From Planctomycetales bacterium (lineage in GTDB: Bacteria > Planctomycetota > Planctomycetia > Pirellulales > Pirellulaceae), in assembly GCA_020426595.1 (NCBI GenBank), contig JAGQPS010000017.1, forward strand, positions 1-39,463: 39,463 nt of DNA, in the 5' to 3' direction. Below are positions 35,975-39,463 of the stretch, piece by piece. The notes under the pieces were generated by a model that was not told where the DNA came from, did no database searches, and saw only the letters and a list, made by a program, of their open reading frames with translations. Within the stretch, counting starts at the first letter, position 1; every line of letters begins with the position of its first letter. Made by a program: the position numbers and the translations under genes.

Positions 35975-37468
35975 TCACGCCAACAGTTCACGCACGATTC
36001 GCGATGGCTCGACGCCGGTCAATCGTGCATCGAGCCCTTGGAATTTGGCCGTGAAGCGTTGGTGGTCGATCCCCATGAGATGCATTAACGTGGCATGGAA
36101 GTCACGCACGTGGACGCCGTCGGCCGTGATGTTGTACCCGAACTCGCACGTCTCTCCGTAGTTCACGCCACCACGAATGCCGCCGCCCGCCATCCACATG
36201 CTGAAGCAGCGAGGATGATGGTCTCGACCATAGTTGTCGGCTGTGAGGGCTCCTTGCGAGTAATTGGTGCGGCCAAACTCGCCGCCCCAAATCACGAGCG
36301 TATCCTCGAGCATGCCGCGCTGGGCAAGATCATCCAGCAACGCGGCGGCGGGCTGATCGGTTTCGCCACACTGCGTCCGCATTCCGCCAGGCACATTGCC
36401 GTGATGATCCCAGCCCTGGTGATAGAGCTGAATGAACCGCACGCCTCGTTCGGCCAGCCGCCGAGCCAAGACACAGTTCGCCGCGAACGTTCCCGGTTGG
36501 GTCGCGTCGGGACCGTACGACTCGAGCACGTGCGCCGGCTCGGAGGAAAGATCGGCCACGTCCGGGACGCTGCTCTGCATCCGAAAGGCCATCTCATACT
36601 GCTCGATTCGGTTGGCCAGTTCCGGGTCGCCAACTCGCTCTTCCTCCAGCGAGTGCAGTTGCTGCAAACGATCGAGCATGCCCCGCCGACTCTCACCCGA
36701 GATACCGGGCGGATTCGCCAAGTACAACACCGGCTCGCGTCCCGATCGAAACTGCACGCCTTGGTAACGAGCCGGCAGGAACCCCGATCCCCACAAACGT
36801 GAATAGAGCGGCTGGCCTCCCTTGCCCTTGGTGATCAACACGACGAATGCCGGCAAGTCATCCGTTTCGCTGCCGAGTCCATACTGCAACCACGCACCGA
36901 TACTCGGACGTCCCGAGACTTGATTGCCCGTTTGGAGAAACGTGATCGCGGGGTCGTGATTGATCGCCTCGGTGTACATCGATCGGATCACGGCGAGCCG
37001 GTCGACTTGCTTCGCGAGGTGAGGCAGTACCTCGCTCACCCAAGTTCCACTCTCGCCGTGTTGCTCGAAGCGAAAAGTCGAACCGGCCAACGGCAGGTGG
37101 GCCTGATTGCCCGACATCCCCGTGAGCCGCTGACCGTTGCGTACCGAGTCAGGCAACGGCTCGCCTTGGCGCTCGTTGAGCAGCGGCTTGTAGTCCCATG
37201 TCTCCAATTGGGATGGGCCGCCCGCTTGGAACAAGTAAATGACGCGTTTGGCGGTCGGGCGATGGTGAGTCGGATTGATCACACCACGGCTCGGTACGCC
37301 GTCGCCAGGCGATCGTTCGCTCGCGGACTCGCTGGACCAGGCCCGCGCCGCGTCGCGCTGCATCAGATACGTCGCGGCCACGCTTCCCAATCCCAAACCA
37401 AATCGAGTCAGCCAATGCCGTCGTGATGTCGTCATCGAGTCCATAAAACCGTCCATCATATCAACCAT
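35975..37468 (-). CDS. DUF1501 protein paired with a DUF1553 protein
   Basis: This 497-residue protein is annotated from an ATG at 37468; in-frame ATGs at 37459, 37456, 37444 and 37435 make the exact start uncertain, and none has a strong ribosome site. The leader TTSRRHWLTRFGLGLGSVAATYL has twin Arg at residues 16-17, fitting Tat export. DUF1501 blocks: VIYLFQAGGPSQLETWDYKP, LPHLAKQVDRLAVIRSMYTEAINHDPA, RRLAERGVRFIQLYHQGWDHHGN, LVIWGGEFGRTNYSQ, GRDHHPRCFSMWMAGGG, and LMHLMGIDHQRF near the end. It lies 39 bp downstream of the DUF1553 gene, the typical two-gene unit of planctomycetes. The fold is sulfatase/phosphatase-like; the substrate is unknown. It differs clearly from the DUF1501 protein at 3746-5119, so the two are not recent copies. 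Confidence 0.94.
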   Translation of the reverse strand: MVDMMDGFMDSMTTSRRHWLTRFGLGLGSVAATYLMQRDAARAWSSESASERSPGDGVPSRGVINPTHHRPTAKRVIYLFQAGGPSQLETWDYKPLLNERQGEPLPDSVRNGQRLTGMSGNQAHLPLAGSTFRFEQHGESGTWVSEVLPHLAKQVDRLAVIRSMYTEAINHDPAITFLQTGNQVSGRPSIGAWLQYGLGSETDDLPAFVVLITKGKGGQPLYSRLWGSGFLPARYQGVQFRSGREPVLYLANPPGISGESRRGMLDRLQQLHSLEEERVGDPELANRIEQYEMAFRMQSSVPDVADLSSEPAHVLESYGPDATQPGTFAANCVLARRLAERGVRFIQLYHQGWDHHGNVPGGMRTQCGETDQPAAALLDDLAQRGMLEDTLVIWGGEFGRTNYSQGALTADNYGRDHHPRCFSMWMAGGGIRGGVNYGETCEFGYNITADGVHVRDFHATLMHLMGIDHQRFTAKFQGLDARLTGVEPSRIVRELLA

Positions 37469-37507
37469 CGGTTGTTGTTCATTCCAGCGAGACGTCGGCT
37501 CGGTTCA

Positions 37508-39463
37508 CTAGCGCAACATGATCGTTTCGTCGTACGCGAATAGCGTCTGCACGACGACACCCGTGGCCGCCACATCGATCGCGTTGAGTTCCGCTTGAAT
37601 CGGCCGCTCGCCAACACTGAGGAACTCCCGGGCCCGCTCGGGAGCCGCTTCAAAGTAAGCCAGTTGCTCGTCGTACAAACCACGCACGACGTCCCGCTCC
37701 CGATCGGTCGGCGGTCGCCCCGTGAGTCGACGGAACAGCTCGGTCCAACGATCATCGAGTTCCGTGCCATGCCGCAGCACAAGCTGCTCGGACAAAACGC
37801 GAGCCGCCTCGACGTACTGGGGATCGTTCAGAATCACCAGCGCCTGTAACGGCGTGGTGGTCAGTTCCCGACGCGCCGTGCACGTCTCGCGGCTCGTCGC
37901 GTCGAACGTCAGCATCGAGGGAGGCGGCGAAGTCCGTTTCCAAAACGTGTACATGCTCCGTCGATACAAGCCATCCCCCGACGATTGTCGATACGACTTG
38001 CCAGTCCCCGCTTCCTCCCAAAGTCCCGCCGGCTGGTAAGGCATGACACTCGGGCCACCGACTTGCCGCACTAGCAATCCGCTGGCGGCGAGCACCGAAT
38101 CGCGGAACTGCTCGGCCGACAGTCGATGCTTGGGACCTCGAGCCAGCCAGCGATTTCCCGGATCGCTCACGTAGTCATCCGCGTTGTTCGCGACGGAAGA
38201 TTGTCGATAGGTGTTGGATAACACGATCACTCGGCAAAGCTCGTGCAGGTTCCATTGATGATCGACGAGGTACCGAGCCAGAAAGTCGAGCAACTCGGGA
38301 TGCGTTGGGGGCGTACCCTGGGAACCAAAATCCTCGAGACTCACGACAATCCCACGTCCAAAAAACAGATGCCACATCCGATTGGCCATGACGCGGCTCG
38401 TCAGCGGATGACGCGAGTCGGTCATCCATTGGGCCAATGCCAACCGACCGTCTCCCTGTAGCGGCACATCACTCAGGGATTGTGGAACGTTGGCGGTCAC
38501 GACGTCTCCCTTGGCGGTATAGTCGCCGCGAGCCAGCACATGAGTCGCGGGAGCCTGAGGGTCGTGTTCCATCACCATGATCTGACGAATTCCGGTGACG
38601 ACCTCGTTCTCGTGCCGTCGAGCCGCGAGCAGTTCCTCCCCAGCCGCGCGAATGCCCGCATCCTCCACGATTAACTGATGTTCGATCGTCAACGACGAGT
38701 CCCAATCGAGTGGTTCGTCCATCCCGACCACGTCACGAAATGATCTCAAGACTTCCAGGGACGACAGAGGTCGATCAAACACGAACAGCTCATCGACCAA
38801 TCCATCGCGAAATCCGACATCTCGGAAACGGGCGCCCAAGGCGAGCTTCACGCCTCCCGAGTTGGAATCGCCCCATTCGGAACGATGGCGAATATCACGA
38901 GTCAGCTTGTCCCGCTCGACTCGCACTTCCGCTTGCCGACCATTGATGAACAGTCGCAGACCATCGGCTCGGCCGCTTCCATCATGAGTGACGACCAACT
39001 GGGTCCATTGATCGACGGCGATGGTATCGAGCGATTCGATCCGAACCGCGTTCCCCGGCCAGAAGTGGATCATCGAGAATTCGGGGTGGCCATCGTCGAT
39101 GGTCAGCTGAAGACCACGGAAGGCCGAGTCCTCCGCCGCGACGCTTTGGTGCAAGACCAACATCCGCGGCTGTTGAATCGCTGGCTTCACCCAGATGCCA
39201 ATCGTGAAGGGACTCGTCCGACCCAGCTCGGGCGAGTCGGGACATCCAATCTGATTGTCTCCGTCACAACGAGTCGCCTGACCGACGACTCCCGGTTGGT
39301 CTCCCTCCAGCGGCATGTGCATCACTGGCGATGGCAAAACCGGCAGGTCGACAGTCAGTTCATCCGCATGGTCGAGCCAATGCCGCCGAGCCTCGGCGAC
39401 CACCTGTTGATAGCGTTGCTCGGCGCGCGCGACCTCGTCCATCGCTTGCTCATGCGCCATCCG
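37508..39463 (-). CDS. DUF1553 protein with internal LamG domain, 5'-truncated by window edge
   Basis: The frame is open to the right edge, so the N-terminus (expected: signal peptide, CxxCH heme domain and DUF1549) is outside. About 651 residues are visible. After a short helical stretch, residues ~50-250 form a LamG/concanavalin-like domain (FTIGIWVKPAIQQPRMLVLHQ, WTQLVVTHDGSGRADGLRLFINGRQ, VDELFVFDRPLSSLEVLRSF). Residues ~330-630 are DUF1553: LAQWMTDSRHPLTSRVMANRMWHLFFGRGIV, LEDFGSQGTPPTHPELLDFLA, CRVIVLSNTYRQSS, LSAEQFRDSVLAASGLL, LYRRSMYTFWKRTSPPPSM and TTTPLQALVILNDPQYVEAARVL. LamG between DUF1549 and DUF1553 suggests glycan binding. It is the first gene of the unit with DUF1501 and is probably exported. 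Confidence 0.93.
   Translation of the reverse strand, partial: RMAHEQAMDEVARAEQRYQQVVAEARRHWLDHADELTVDLPVLPSPVMHMPLEGDQPGVVGQATRCDGDNQIGCPDSPELGRTSPFTIGIWVKPAIQQPRMLVLHQSVAAEDSAFRGLQLTIDDGHPEFSMIHFWPGNAVRIESLDTIAVDQWTQLVVTHDGSGRADGLRLFINGRQAEVRVERDKLTRDIRHRSEWGDSNSGGVKLALGARFRDVGFRDGLVDELFVFDRPLSSLEVLRSFRDVVGMDEPLDWDSSLTIEHQLIVEDAGIRAAGEELLAARRHENEVVTGIRQIMVMEHDPQAPATHVLARGDYTAKGDVVTANVPQSLSDVPLQGDGRLALAQWMTDSRHPLTSRVMANRMWHLFFGRGIVVSLEDFGSQGTPPTHPELLDFLARYLVDHQWNLHELCRVIVLSNTYRQSSVANNADDYVSDPGNRWLARGPKHRLSAEQFRDSVLAASGLLVRQVGGPSVMPYQPAGLWEEAGTGKSYRQSSGDGLYRRSMYTFWKRTSPPPSMLTFDATSRETCTARRELTTTPLQALVILNDPQYVEAARVLSEQLVLRHGTELDDRWTELFRRLTGRPPTDRERDVVRGLYDEQLAYFEAAPERAREFLSVGERPIQAELNAIDVAATGVVVQTLFAYDETIMLR

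Noticed and set aside
1-39463. tRNA, rRNA, CRISPR array or prophage genes
   Set aside because: No TPsiC-type GGTTCGAATCC arm with a cloverleaf, no regularly spaced repeats, and no integrase, capsid or portal-like proteins were seen.

Overview
The window looks like a chromosomal fragment from a planctomycete, probably of the Pirellula/Rhodopirellula type. The evidence is the combination of two DUF1501 proteins, a DUF1553/LamG protein, a heme-motif DUF1587/DUF1592-type protein, two large Ser/Thr kinases (one encoded with an ECF sigma factor), a DUF1559-like domain and GC-rich coding sequence. No rRNA, tRNA, CRISPR array, phage gene or intact transposase was seen. Eighteen genes appear complete and two run off the edges.

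Region 1 (1-9.1 kb): three minus-strand exported-protein genes (partial c-type-heme DUF1587/1592 protein, S9 dipeptidyl-peptidase-like enzyme, DUF1501 protein). They are followed by a Ser/Thr kinase fused to a DUF1559-like extracellular domain, which converges on a lipoprotein carrying the same domain, and by a small DUF4345-like membrane protein. Region 2 (9.1-11.8 kb): an unknown membrane protein, and a sulfide:quinone oxidoreductase with a 56-residue partner gene. An 18-bp perfect palindrome lies upstream of the oxidoreductase. Region 3 (11.9-17.6 kb, minus strand): an ECF sigma factor, a kinase with C-terminal TPRs and an exported alpha/beta-hydrolase. The first two overlap by ATGA. Then comes a secreted LVIVD-type beta-propeller gene that ends in a textbook terminator.

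Region 4 (19.6-31.6 kb) is an accessory surface-glycan cluster: a two-domain glycosyltransferase (CgeB-like plus GT2), an 896-residue protein that appears to join a degenerate sulfotransferase-like domain, a coiled coil and a GT-D glycosyltransferase, an alpha/beta-hydrolase resembling capsule proteins, a GSCFA-domain protein, a UDP-GlcNAc 2-epimerase, and a GT2 protein with a long unassigned C-terminus. Three of these six genes start at TTG with good Shine-Dalgarno sequences. The GT-D gene is reversed and sits between gene-poor stretches of about 0.5 and 1 kb. I infer that the cluster makes and modifies a surface polysaccharide or protein glycan that includes ManNAc-derived sugar; the enzymes' substrates cannot be read from sequence.

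Region 5 (31.8-39.46 kb): a secreted GH123/DUF4091-like glycosidase candidate, a secreted HExxH metalloprotease, and a DUF1553(LamG)-DUF1501 pair, the first of which continues past the right edge.

Starts were moved downstream of the longest open frame where a Shine-Dalgarno or signal peptide favoured it. All family names come from motif recognition by eye; no database search was run.
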